Part shown: positions 22,905-34,293 of the stretch, piece by piece
Position numbering within the stretch: position 1 is the stretch's first letter
How the letters are laid out: each line of letters opens with the position of its first letter
Assembly: GCF_009727055.1 (NCBI RefSeq)
Contig: NC_052349.1
Location: 38,070,125 to 38,134,124, forward strand
Reading direction: 5' to 3'
DNA length: 64,000 nucleotides
Source: Benincasa hispida
Lineage: Eukaryota; Streptophyta; Magnoliopsida; Cucurbitales; Cucurbitaceae
Notes under the pieces: model-generated
What the model was told of the DNA's origin: nothing
The model's input: the letters and a program-made list of their open reading frames with translations, nothing else
The model's database searches: none
Program-made: the position numbers and the translations under genes

Positions 22905-23240
22905 TGGACGATCGTGTAATAGATGAGCGGCACTATACGATTGGGTATGCGATCGTCTAGTAAGTGAACGACACTACACGATGAGGTAGGTGATCGTGTA
23001 GGCGAGCGCTTGGCGATCGTATAGTAAATGTACGGAGATCTAAGCGATGCGGTAGGCGATTGTGCAGTAATTATGCGGAGCTTAACGATATGGTAGGCGA
23101 TCGAGAAACGATTGAGCTATGCGTTGGACGATAGCGTAAGTGACACTGCACGATCAGCAGAGCTGCATGACAAGTGCTAGACGATAGACGTTGGGCGCTA
23201 GACGATAGGCATTGGGCGCTAGACGATAGACGCTGGGCGC
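22905..23240 (+). repeat. CGATCG-rich array in Gy1 LTR
   Basis: Words such as ACGATCGTGTA, GCGATCGTATAG and a short run of GCTAGACGATAGACGTTGG units (three to four copies near 23160-23245). Same motif family as 12900-13720. Confidence 0.75.
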
Positions 23241-23447
23241 TAGACAATGGAGAAATGCGATGTGTGCAAGGGTGTTGAAACTCGATGCACGCTAAAGTTT
23301 GCTATGAGGTGAAGGCCTAACGTGGGTTATGAAGGAAGGGAAGGAAAAACAAATTAATTGAAGAAACTCACTAATTGGAATTGACTGGAAGCACTAAGTG
23401 TTAGATGAGGTGGCGGTTTGACCATTGAACAGGGGAGGCGCAGGTAG

Positions 23448-23455
23448 TATAAAAG
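23448..23455 (+). promoter_or_regulatory. TATA box of Gy1 LTR
   Basis: TATAAAAG about 910 bases into the LTR, in the expected place for a U3 promoter; predicted only from sequence. Confidence 0.5.
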
Positions 23456-25409
23456 GGAGAGGAACTTCAGAAGCTCGATTTTGGCAAATGACTTGAGAAA
23501 ATTAAGTGAGATCGAGCCGTTTGAAAAGCTGGGAGAATCTAGTTTTGAGGTTGTTTTTTGTCGGAGAAAGATCTCACATAGAGAAGGACAAAAAGTGAAG
23601 AATTCGCAGAAGGGGCAGATTGTTGATTAATCAGAGCCTAGAGTGAAGATTGGAAGATCCAAGCTAAATTACAGGGAATTTGGGGATGCAATTTTAAGGC
23701 AAGAAAAAGATAACTCAATTCTAAATAAGCTTGTAGAAGGAAGTTTCTTAAAAAGAGTTCTGGATTTTGAGTTATGAATTTTTGAAGTTGAAACAGGAAA
23801 TCAGTGCGTAAGCAGGCAGCTGCTTGGAGACATTAAGCAAGCAGCTCACCATTGTGAGAGCGAGAGTGAGATAAGAAAGAGGCGGATCTCACTAAGGATG
23901 AAAATCTCGCTGGAAAATGGCAAATCTCGCTAGAAGTGGTAAATCTCGCTCATGATGATCATCTTGCTAGTAATGCTGATTTTTGTGATGAAGTTTCATT
24001 AGTACGTAAACTATCTGAAAAATTTTGACGGGAATTCTAAGGAATCTAATGGGGAATTATGTCCTTTCAGGCCAAGAGGAACTAGGAGAGGCATATAAAT
24101 CGTTAAGAGCCCCGACGAGCTGTGAGTGACTCTAAATGCTTTAAATATTTTATGTAAATTGTTAATACTTATGAATGTCTAGCAATGCATGTTTACTAAA
24201 AGCTATTTATGACAACTATTCTCAAATAGTTATCAGGAACTGCATCTCACATTAATGTTATGTTTATGTTATGCTTTTCAATGAACAAGAGGATGCGTTA
24301 GTATAGAATGCTTTTGGGCAACTAAGTCATTAAGAGATTAGAATAAGCAAGTTCAATATGAGTAGCTCAGTACTGAAGTACTAGATGAGAAGGTACTGAA
24401 ACTCAGTCTTAGATTTCAATAGCTCAGTACTGAAGGACTAGATGAGAAGGTATTGAAGCTTAGTCCTAGATTTGAATAGCTCAGTACTGAAGGACTAGAT
24501 GAGAAGGTACTGAAGCTTGATCTTATATTTGAATAGCTCGATATTGAAGGACACAGAGAAGGTATCTGAGAAGCTCGATACTGAAGGACACGAGAAGGTA
24601 TTTGAGCAGTGGTACCTAAGGTATGACGGTACTTAAACTAGAATCACACATTGTAAGAAAAGTTGTTATTGGTAGTGTAGAGATCACTCCACACTAACTA
24701 TGGATTGACGTTGAGGAATTGAGTAAATGTTCTCTCTCAACAAAGGTTGCAAATTATGTTTTTAGGAAGAGAACAAAAGGGTTCCTTTCTAGTTAAGTAG
24801 TAATGTAATAAAGAATGATAAAGAGTGAGCAAGAGGGCCACTCTAGACTAATAGACTAAGGCATAGTCTACCAAAGCATAAAATAGTGCTATATGATGTT
24901 GATGATGACTTGAATAATAGTCGCCAAGTTTATGTTTTCAGTTAAAGCTTTCAGTTTTAATATCAAATTTATGTATGAACGTTATGCTTTAAATGTTAGT
25001 CACTCACTGAGCTTCTAGCTCATGTTTTCAAATGTTTTCCTTTCAAGTAGCTGTCAGTTCCCAAAAGACTTCTCTACTGCTGCTCTGCCACTCAAAGAAT
25101 CAGGTTGAAGGAAGCTTAATTGAAGATCTTATTAGTTAGTACACATGTGTCAATAAGATAGGGACTAGTATTCTAGATGGGGCTCACTAAGTTGTAATAT
25201 TCATGTATGAACAATGCTATGAAACCCTGTAATGTAAATGAGTTAAGTTTTTGAGTTAATTTGTTTAGTATATTGATGAAATCTACGTATTCGAGGTTTG
25301 AGAAAATTTAACAAGTTAGATAAGCAGTAAGTACCAGTAAGAGGGTTAGTAACTGCTGCAGTCACCACTCCATCCAAGTTAAGAGGGTAATTTAGAGTGG
25401 GGTGTGACA

Positions 25410-25759
25410 TGAGGCCCCTTGTTCAAGACCTGGATTCAATACTTGAGAGAACAACCTTTCTCCTATCCCTAAATTGGGTAGGCGTGAACTCCGTCTTGCA
25501 CCCTATGTCCCCAGCTATCTGTCCGGTTTTAACCCTGAAATGGGAGTCTTATTAAGCCGACGTTGTTGAGCCAACCCTCAACTATGCAAATCTAAGGGCA
25601 ATCCCAAATAAACAGGAGTTCATAGTTAGCTCAGGATTAAGATCGTGTTACCTAGGTCATCTAGGTGAAATAGTCACTCTTAAACAGTAAACAACGTTAT
25701 AAAGTAAGAATGACTTATTTCTTGGTCCTGATCTTATGCAAACTCATTACATAGGATGC
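25410..25759 (-). mobile_element. Copia solo LTR Co2, middle piece
   Basis: Reverse complement of about 11080-11430 of the copia LTR (GAGGCCCCTTGTTCAAGACC...). It lies between Gy1 and solo LTR S. Confidence 0.85.
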
Positions 25760-27893
25760 TGATGACATGCAGAAATGCATGTCATCTTAGGCCCTTTACT
25801 TAGAATTATGAAGGTTGTTAGGCAGAATATGCGTCGATCATGATAGGAATTCACAAGAATATGAGCTTGCGTCGATCAACATGTCGAATATCAGCTAACT
25901 CGTTATTTTGCGTTTAGTTATGCGTTCAATGTTCTATTTTTTTAGCCAATGCAGGAAATAAACACAAACGTGAAAACTGGACCATCACATAGATGACCGC
26001 ATGCAGAGAAACACTCCATCGCAAGGCAAACGCATTGATCAACGTATGGATGTTGCGGTAATCAGCCGTATGCGTCCATCGAATGGCAGTTGCGCTCGTC
26101 AAGGGAATGCGATCATCATGTAGAGTTATGATATTAAGCGAATGCGGTCATTGAATGATTGCGGCTACGCGACAATGCATTCTAATGGGATCAACGCAAG
26201 GTAGGTGGAATGAACACATCAACGCATCTACCTCGAGAAAATCCAAAGCTGATGTTGACATTTCACCTACCACGCCGTTAGTGGCAGAGGTTCAGAAAGG
26301 ACTAACGCACCGAACGTCAGACTCAGAGCAGTTTAATTAATGTTGTCGGCGACCCAAGCTCTATAAATAGAAGCCAATGAGCTGAAATTCGTTTTCGCCT
26401 AAGGTTCGCCTATGGCGGATCCTTGCAATCCAGACAAACACGTGAAAAGACAGCTAAGAGTTCTTCACCTCCTTCATCCATTCCGAGTGACGACCGGAGC
26501 CTTCGATCGGAGTTAGATCTCGAGAGATTCAGCTCCTCTGCCCATCCATAACACCACCGGCAGCCTTGACGTACATCTGCTGGAAGCAAATCTTTGCTTC
26601 CAGCCGGCCATCTCTTTTCCTTTCTTTTCTCATACTGTATTGTATAACATTTTGGAATTAAGAAATCAATACAATCTATTTTCAATGCATTTCTCTATTC
26701 CTTCGACTCCGTCTCCATCTTCTTGCTTAGCATCTTTACTTTCATTGCAACACTTAGTGGGATTGCTTGGGTATTGCATACTTAGTCATGTGGATTAGAG
26801 ATATGAAGCATGTAGCAAACTATCGAGAGGTATGTGTTACGCAAGTATGTGAGTAATCTTAATTTTCTTAGTGTGAAGCTGTTGCAACGCCTGTCTATAG
26901 GCTAATGCATTGCTTGTCTATGAGTGAAGTTAGCAACAATCAACCGCCCGGAAGGGTAAGTGGTTGGATTCATTAAGCAAGGTATGCGTTGTTCACTAGG
27001 GATAGTAACAACCGTACGTCAATGAAGTTTATGCGATTGTCTTGCATTATGTATGCTTCATTCGTCCATTAAGAATACTCGGGAGGGTAGTCTAAGGACA
27101 AGATCTAAGCTTGGGAAGGTCAGGTCAAAATCTAGGCTTGGGAGAGCCAGATTAGAATGCATAATACAAGAGATAGGCACTTAGAGATAAGCTCTGTTTG
27201 TCAACATTGCATCGCTTGCACCTTAGGAATAGAAATGATGATATGTGGTCGCCTTGTTTGTGTATCATCGCATAGATAAGAATTAGAGGCTTATGTATAG
27301 GCCCTATAGAAACCTCTGCACATACATCGCATGTGTTCTAGGATTAGAAACTGTAGCATTCGCATCGAGAGGTGGTTTACTATTGTATGAGTGTTGCATG
27401 ATCGCATTAGATTGCATTGACTAGGGCTGCCCTTTCGATCAATCTTAAGTTTTTCAATAAAAACATCTCCACATTTTATGTATTTTCCCACACATTTATT
27501 TCATGTCAAGGTTTGTCACATCTCTACCTTTCATGCATATTCTCATTGCGTTGTCTGATAGATAGGAGTAGGAGTAGGATTAACGTAGCAATATCCCCTC
27601 CATTCTTTTATTCAAACCGCCACATGCACATCATCACAAACATATAGCTACAAGTCCCTGTGTTCAACCTCGGATTACCTGAGAAACTTGCGTTCATGTT
27701 ATACTTGGCGTGAATGCAAGAAAACTTGTGGCAGGATGCATGGTCATCGCATATATTCGTTAACGCAATTTTCATTCCAACGCATGACCATCGACGCATG
27801 ACTATCAACGCATATCTTAGGAACATGCATCGCATACCGCGTCCAAGGAAAGTTGGTTGTCGAGTAAAATTGACTTCCAATTTCCTGTCATCA
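25760..27893 (+). mobile_element. Solo LTR S (Athila-like ends)
   Basis: 2.13 kb from TGATGACA to TGTCATCA, perfect inverted termini, flanked by GATGC (25755-25759) and GACGC (27894-27898), a 5-bp duplication with one mismatch. The first bases form an 11-bp hairpin with a GAAA loop. A TATA box CTATAAATAG is at 26361-26370. Its 3' part resembles the LTR of element A (GTGTTCAACCTCGGATTACC at about 27659). No internal sequence. Confidence 0.85.
26361..26370 (+). promoter_or_regulatory. TATA box of solo LTR S
   Basis: CTATAAATAG in U3 position. A solo LTR can still act as a promoter, but nothing shows that it does. Confidence 0.5.
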
Positions 27894-28236
27894 GACGCTT
27901 CCACTCCTCATGTCATAACATGTATGAATTAGGATCACATCGTATGTAGCACTTTACAACTCTTTGTAACATCATAGAGTAGGCCGCATCCAATGATGTT
28001 ACCAGAATAAGGTACCCAACCTCATTCATATACCATAGATTATTTTGACTATTTACTCGAACCCGATCTACTCTTATGTCTACACATAAAGTTCAAGTAC
28101 TCATACAATAGTCATGGGTCTTAGGTCAATGGTTTTAGACTTTAATACAATTTATGAGATCAGTAACAAGTATATTGATAATAGAAAATGTTTATCATTT
28201 TACAAACTGCGAGTTTTTAGGACATAAAACCCGACA
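27894..28236 (-). mobile_element. Copia solo LTR Co2, right piece
   Basis: Reverse complement of the first ~340 bases of the copia LTR, ending CCGACA (LTR start TGTCGG on the minus strand). Followed by GAGGC (28237-28241), which matches 7680-7684. Confidence 0.88.
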
Positions 28237-28643
28237 GAGGCTGTGTTGAAGGCAAGGATAAACTATGTGTTGGTACTAAGGATTAACGCATAAGTTGAAT
28301 GGCATGATGCATTGATAAGACTTGCGGTAGCCAAGGGGATTGCGAGGTTATTTGGGCATTGATAGCTAAGCGATCGTGTAGGAGTTTGTGGGCAATCGTG
28401 TAGTGAGGAAAGAGAGCTCTGGAGATACCATCGCAGCGTGCCGCTCATCATGTACTTCCACTAGGTGATCGTGTAGTAAAGCTCAGCGATTGTGTAGTAA
28501 AACTTAGCAATCGTGTAGCACTTGGTAGATGATCGTATAGTAAAAGATAGGCGATCGTATAGGTTTTGAGAAGGCGATAGTTTAATTGTAATAGCTAAGT
28601 GATCGTGTAGAAGTTGGTGGCCGATCGTGTAGTGAGGAAAAAG
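28237..28643 (+). mobile_element. Gypsy LTR Gy2, second piece with CGATCG array
   Basis: Continues 7432-7684: GTGTTGAAGGCAAGGATAAAC matches about 22788 of Gy1. CGATCGTGTAG-type words fill 28360-28640. It is ended by copia Co3. Confidence 0.8.
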
Positions 28644-30495
28644 TGTTGGATTTTATGTCCTAAAACTCATTGTTTGTAAATTGATAAACATATTTTGTTT
28701 TGTTTTTTTTTTTATAAAATTGTTATTGAAATTGTAATCTTGAATCTAATAAATTAAGGTCTCTGAGACTATTTTATGTAGACTTGAACTTTATGTGATG
28801 ACATAAAACATGGATCAAGTTCGAGTATATAGCCTAAAATGGTCTATAGTATAAGGATAAAGTTGGGCGCCTTGTTCTGGGGACACTATGGATGCGACCC
28901 ACTTTGTAGTTAGTACAAACGATGTGATCCTGAATCGCTCATATAGAGATATGTGAGTGAGGACATCCTATGCAATGAGTTTGTAGAAGACTGGACCACG
29001 ATTTAGTCACTTTTGCTTTATAACACCGTTTACTGTATAAAACTGACTAATTCAAATTTGATGACCTAGGTAACTCGATCTCAATCCTGAGCTAACTATG
29101 AACTCCTGTTTATTTTGGATTATCCTTAGATCTGCATGGGTGAGAGTAGCTCAACAGCGGCTGGCTCAATAATCCTCCCATTTCAGGGGTAAGACGGGTA
29201 AATAGCTGGGGACATAGGGTGCAAGACGGACTTCGCTCATACCCATCTCTAGAGGTAGTAGATAGGTTGTTCCCTTAAGTGTTTGACTTCAGAATTAGAA
29301 CAAGGTGCCCACCCTCTCTCTTAGGCTGAGAGGGACTTGATTTGTTGGTTGGACCACAAATCAATTTGTTCTTTAGAGGGTTCATTGGACTGAAGGAACA
29401 AGAAGTGTTCTCGGGGGTAAAATGGTATTTTGACCCAACCAAGACCACGAACAACCTGTGAAAGATTGACTTACTGGTTATGGTTATAACAGATGGATCG
29501 AAATATATCTATAGTGAGGGGAGTGCAACTACGGGACTTTAGTGTTATGACCCGTTAGTTAACAAATGTTGATTAATTAGGTTAAAGAGTTTTACCAGTT
29601 AATCTTGGATTGGTGGAGCCCATGATCTGTAGGTTCATTAGGTTCCCCTGCTAGCTCATATGGATTAAACTTCAAACAGTATGTTAGATTAATTCGAATT
29701 GTTCGAATTAGGAAAAGGGATTAAAACCGACAAGTATATGCGATATTGCTATTGGTTTTTTGTATGGCGCTCTATATTCAAATGTGATTTGAATTTCAAA
29801 AATATGAATGCGAATTCATGTTCGGGAGGTGAAAATTAGTCAAGAGGGTCAAAACTGTAAAAAGTCAAAGGGTTGACTTTTTTGCTAGGGAAAAGTCAAA
29901 GTTTAACTTTGTCCAAATGGAAAAAGACCTTTTTGCCCTTTACTAGAGTTAGTGGAATTATCCAACACTTTTGTTGGATAATCTCACTAACTTATGTGGA
30001 CTATGTGTAAACATTATAGAATGATACATAACCCACTTTGGTTTAGTGCTTTGTGAGGTGTTGATTTTTTGTGAGATTTTACATGCATTAGATGCATGTA
30101 ATTATTTTATAAAAGGAAATTTTCTTTTTTTAAATAAAGTTTTTTCTTGTTCTGCTTGCTGAATTTTCTATTTTTGATTTTCAAGTTCTCACCAAAAACT
30201 CCCTTTTTCTCACGTTAACCTTGAACCTCCCATTCTTCCTTTTCATTCCTTCATTCACCGGGTTCCACAACCCGGTTCTGAGTCCAGAGAATAGCAGGGA
30301 AACTCTAGTGGTGGTCTGGTAGAGTTCGGGTCGAGATTCAGCGAGAAAAAGCATTTTTGGGAGCTACAAAGATTGTACACTCTCTCTTTTTGGTTTACTA
30401 TTTTTTCTATATTTACATGCTAATTTCCTTTTAATTAGAGGTAATTAGAGTGTAATTAGATCCTTATTCCACTGCGTATGTCTCGTGTTCCATCA
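28644..30495 (+). mobile_element. Copia element Co3, 5' LTR
   Basis: 1.85 kb from TGTTGGATTTTATG to CCATCA. Same family as Co1 (for example the block around CCTAGGTAACTCGATCTCAATCC), though clearly diverged in its second half. Directly followed by a primer-binding site. Confidence 0.85.
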
Positions 30496-30497
30496 TG

Positions 30498-30509
30498 TGG
30501 TATCAGAGC
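30498..30509 (+). promoter_or_regulatory. Co3 primer-binding site
   Basis: TGGTATCAGAGC, exact initiator-Met-type site. Confidence 0.88.
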
Positions 30510-31433
30510 ATGCTTTAATTACGCTCAATTGCTTTTGGTGGGTTTTTTTTTCCTTTCTTTCAAATGTTGAATGAAATTTGGACTAAAGTGGATATATTAC
30601 AGTTTTGGCATTGTTTTTCTTTACATTTCTTTTGGAAATTTGTAATTGCTCACATGTTTATGGGCATTAATGTGTGAAAAACGGTCTGGAATTTTGTTAG
30701 AGTCATTAGAGTTGAAATTAGGTTGTAATTGCTCAGTTCTGGGAGAATGGACCGCTTCAAATTTAAGGAAACTTTAATTCCAGACCCGTTTCGGCCACCA
30801 GACCCGACAACCCGCCCGCCAGCCCGAGGTCTGACCTGGTTTGGAGTAGCCCCTTGTGTGCCAGCTATTGACGAAGTGTCCGGTCCGTTCCGCACCCCGA
30901 CCTGATTTCTCCGCCCACTCCGTTCCGACCCATTTTATAGCAGCTTCGCGCGCTGCTCGACCACTCCTGCCTCCATGACCCGTGCACCCGTGTGCTTTCT
31001 GTTCGACTTGACTTGCCCCACGTTTTCGTTGACAGTGCCAGCGCGCGATGACCAGCCGGTCAAATCGGTCTGGATTAGTCCGTTTGACCGGTTCAACTTG
31101 GTATTTGGTGTTTTTGGGCTGGTTTGAGTGGTTTCTTAGCGGTTCCAGATGATTCAAAGTGTTTGAAGCTGGTTCCGGAAAGCTGGTTTCTTTTTTCTGT
31201 AATAAATTAGTTATTTTTTTTTAATGCCAAAATCGGTCCACTTTAGTGTTGTTTACCTATTATGCATGCGATGTATAATGTTGTTTGATTATGTGTGCAT
31301 ATAGTATGCCATATAGTTTTAAAACTCCAACATAGGAAAAGCATGTGACATGCATTTGTTATATGTTATAAGTGTTATAAAATATATACTATGATGATCC
31401 TTGTGCTTCCACTGCTATTGATACAATCCTACA
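30510..31433 (+). mobile_element. Co3 leader fused to last ~40 bases of its 3' LTR
   Basis: Leader with GGTTC-rich stretch (31040-31170), then at about 31393 an abrupt join to GATGATCCTTGTGCTTCC...ATCCTACA, the LTR end. All coding sequence and most of the 3' LTR are deleted. The flanks AAAAG (left) and GTGAG (right) do not match. Confidence 0.75.
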
Positions 31434-31597
31434 GTGAGGTGGATGCAGCAAAGAGCTTGCAAACCGATTAGGTTGCGCTGGTTGAAGGAGAAGCTAACAC
31501 TTCAACCTTGATGTGGCAAGGAGTTGCATTGGCTTAGGGAAGAAAGGATGCCTGGACATGCGGCCAAGCAGGAGGTGTCGGCCTTGGAGAGACTTTG
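31434..31597 (+). mobile_element. Gypsy LTR debris, probably Gy2
   Basis: GACATGCGGCCAAGCAGG...GGTGTCG resembles 52453-52485 in the gypsy LTR Gy4, so this is a middle piece of a gypsy LTR on the plus strand. It is cut by Gy3. Confidence 0.6.
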
Positions 31598-33407
31598 TGT
31601 CACACCCCGCTCCAGATTACTCTCCTGGATGGAGTGGTGACTGCAGCAGTTACCAACGCTTTTGCTGGCACTTACTGCCTATCTAACCTGTTGAATTTGC
31701 TCAAACCCTGAATATGTACATTTCATCAATATACTGAACAAATTAACTCAGAATTTAACACATTTACATTACAGGGTTTTATAGCATTTCATACATGAAT
31801 ATTACAACTTAGTAAGCCCCATCTAGAATACTAGTCCCTATCTGACAGACACATATTTACTAACTAATATAGGTCTTCAATTAAGCTTCTTCAACCTGAC
31901 TCTTTGAGTGCTAGAGTAGCAGCAGAGAAGTCTTTTGGGAACTGACCGCTACCTGAAAGGAAAATATTTGAAAATGTGAGCTAGAAGCCCAGTGAGTGAC
32001 TAACATTTAAATCATATATTTCATACATAAATTTGATATTAAAATTGAAAGCGTTAGCTGAAAGCATAAACTTGGCAACTATTATTCATGTCATCATTAA
32101 CATCACATTACACTTTTTCATGCTTTGTTGGACTATGGCTTAGTCTATTAGTCTAGAGTGGCCCTTTTGCTCACTTTTTATCATTCCTTACTGCACTACT
32201 ATTTTACTGGGAAGGGGCCCTTTTGTTCACTTCTTAAAAACATAATTTTCATCGATAGTTGAGAGAGAACCTTTACTCAATTTCTCAATGTCAATCTATA
32301 GCCAGTGTGGAGTTATCTTCAACACTACCAACAACAACTTTTCTTACATTCGTGTGATTATAGTTTAAGTACCGTCATACCTTAGGTACTACTGCTCAGA
32401 TACCTTCTCCATGTCCTTCAGTATCGAGCTATTCAAATTCTAAGTCAAAGCTTCAGTACCTTCTCATCTAGTCCTTTAGTACTGAGCTACTCATATTGAA
32501 CTTGCATATTCTTATCTCTTAATGACTTATTTTCCCCATAATCATTCTATACTAACGCATCCTTATGGTCATTGAAAAGCATAGCATAAATATAACATTA
32601 ATGTGAGATGTGTTGCTTGGTAACTATTTGAGAATAGTTGTCATAAATAGCTTTCAGCAAACATGCATTGCTAAACATTCATAAGCATCAGCAATTTACT
32701 TAAAACATTTAAAGCATTTAGAGTCACTCATATTCTTTGGCAATCCTCTTTATGCATATGCTCACTGTGCGTTGGAACACTTAACCAAATTCTTGGGCCT
32801 TAACTTGACTAGGCAGCAACTTCATTGCCATGCGTCCATGGCTTGCGTCCATGCTTTGCTTTAGGCGTTCAAGCCTTCTATGCGACCAAGATTTCAGCCC
32901 ACGCCTACTGCCCATTGCATGGCCCATCACATAGCAAACTTTGCGCCCATCATTTAGCTCATACGCTCATCTTGTGGCACATCAATGCATGCCCGATTCA
33001 TTTGTCTGGTCGTGCCCATGGACAAACGCATAGCAACCTTTGCCCCCATCATTTAGCTCATGCACCCGTCTTATGGCACATCAACGCATCATGCCTTTTA
33101 ACTCATGCATTCATCCTTAGTACCAACGTATATTTATCCTTGCCTTCAACACTTAGCCTTTACAAGCCTTGATTGCTACACACACAACCTCATGCATCCA
33201 CACTTCTCCATCAACGCATGCCTACACTTTACTTCCATACTTAGCCAATTTTCACTTGTTATATTATCTAAAACTCATCCTTGACTAAGTATTTCTAACA
33301 TTTAGAACTTTCTTTCTCCATCTTCCTACTTTCTTTACCTCTTTTCATAATTTTACTTAACACGCTTGTTACTCACTTATATAGGAAAATGGAGTACGGG
33401 GTTTACA
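31598..33407 (-). mobile_element. Gypsy element Gy3, 3' LTR with internal deletion
   Basis: Inverted relative to Gy1, from TGTCACACCCC to GTTTACA on the plus strand. It is about 1 kb shorter than the Gy1 LTR because the segment between the variable array and the part equivalent to 24120 is missing, including the TATA region. In place of CGATCG units the array position holds two ~98-base copies of a different repeat (ATAGCAAACTTTGCGCCC, 32932 and 33030). Confidence 0.85.
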
Positions 33408-33640
33408 ATTACCTCCCCCTTAAAGAAATTCCGTCCTCAAAATTTGCTCGGACTTAATTATAACTAGAGTTTCACAACATCCTTTGGTCGTAAAACTTTA
33501 CAACCATCCTCGAGAATGTGTTGCTCTTTTTATCCACGAACAATCGTCGCATGTGGTGATACAAAATCCCTGAGAATGCGTTTCTCTTTTTGTCCACGAG
33601 AAATCGTCGAATGCAGTGATCCCTATTACATGAAAAACAA
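33408..33640 (-). mobile_element. Gy3 polypurine tract and internal end with 60-bp duplication
   Basis: ATTACCTCCCCCTTAAAG on the plus strand is the complement of the Gy1 purine tract. The following TTTCACAACATCCTTTGGTCG matches Gy1 near 22460. A block starting GAGAATG(T/C)G at 33512 repeats at 33572. The element then breaks off. Confidence 0.75.
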
Positions 33641-33649
33641 AGATTTGGA

Positions 33650-33813
33650 CATCCTTTTTGTCATTGCAATGCGGTTAGCGGGTGTGTTTTCGATACTTCT
33701 ACAACCTTTGCGTTTCTAAGTCAATTTTAATATGTTTGACGCAACTTTTCCTTCCTATTGCCGCATATTCTAAGTAAGATGATATAAATAACTTGTATTT
33801 TTACAAGTTATCA
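33650..33813 (-). mobile_element. Element B 3' LTR remnant
   Basis: Only the start of the LTR (minus strand) survives. Its terminal hairpin has arms ATAACTTGTA and TACAAGTTAT with an AAAA loop instead of GAAA. The inner boundary is approximate. Confidence 0.75.
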
Positions 33814-34293
33814 CACCCTCAAATTTAGATATATGCTTGTCTTTAAGCATTTCCTCTACTAAGGCAATTTAGCTCAAGTTCCGTCCTTGCTTATCGCCAA
33901 TCGGCTACTCAGAATGCTATTCCTCTACATAATTTCTCAAAATCACTAGTTCCTTCTATCCTTTGAACATTTCTTCAGCATGCTCTACTTTAGTCTTACC
34001 TTTGACAAACCTCTGCTTAAAGTTCCCTTCTTGTTTTGAAAAGATGTTTATTTTCTTTTTCTAAAAAAAACGAAACGCACATTTTATGTTATAGCCTGGT
34101 TTGCATCTTACCATAGAGATCATTGATCATGGTTACACTCTTCGTTTTGGCCTGCTCCCACAGGTGTCATGTGAACATCCAACTTTGATTGTGTACCAAG
34201 ATCAACTTTAACTCTTCTCCCTTAGCCAAATTTAGCTGGTTAGTGGAGTTTTCTCTTTCTTTTGCTTTTTACTTTTTTGTATTGCGTTGATCT
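33814..34293 (-). mobile_element. Element B polypurine tract and 3' non-coding region, left half
   Basis: Minus strand TCTAAATTTGAGGGTG adjoins the LTR. Further in, at 34141-34190, is the first copy of a conserved ~50-base motif shared with A and C. The second copy of B lies at 56022, on the far side of element A, which shows that A inserted between them. Confidence 0.8.

Larger units (their letters stand above)
22535..25409 (+). mobile_element. Gy1 3' LTR, complete
   Basis: About 2.88 kb from TGTAAACCCC to GGGGTGTGACA, the most complete LTR of this gypsy family in the window. Internal order: CGATCG array (22905-23240), TATA box TATAAAAG (23448-23455), GCGAGAT repeats (about 23855-23950), 57-bp array (24362-24600) and a conserved CTTCTAGCTCATGTTTTC block near 25010. 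Confidence 0.9.

Noticed and set aside
30774..31157. 127-codon minus-strand ORF in the Co3 leader
   Set aside because: The region is a decayed copia leader; the translation is Arg/Gly-rich low complexity without a recognisable domain.
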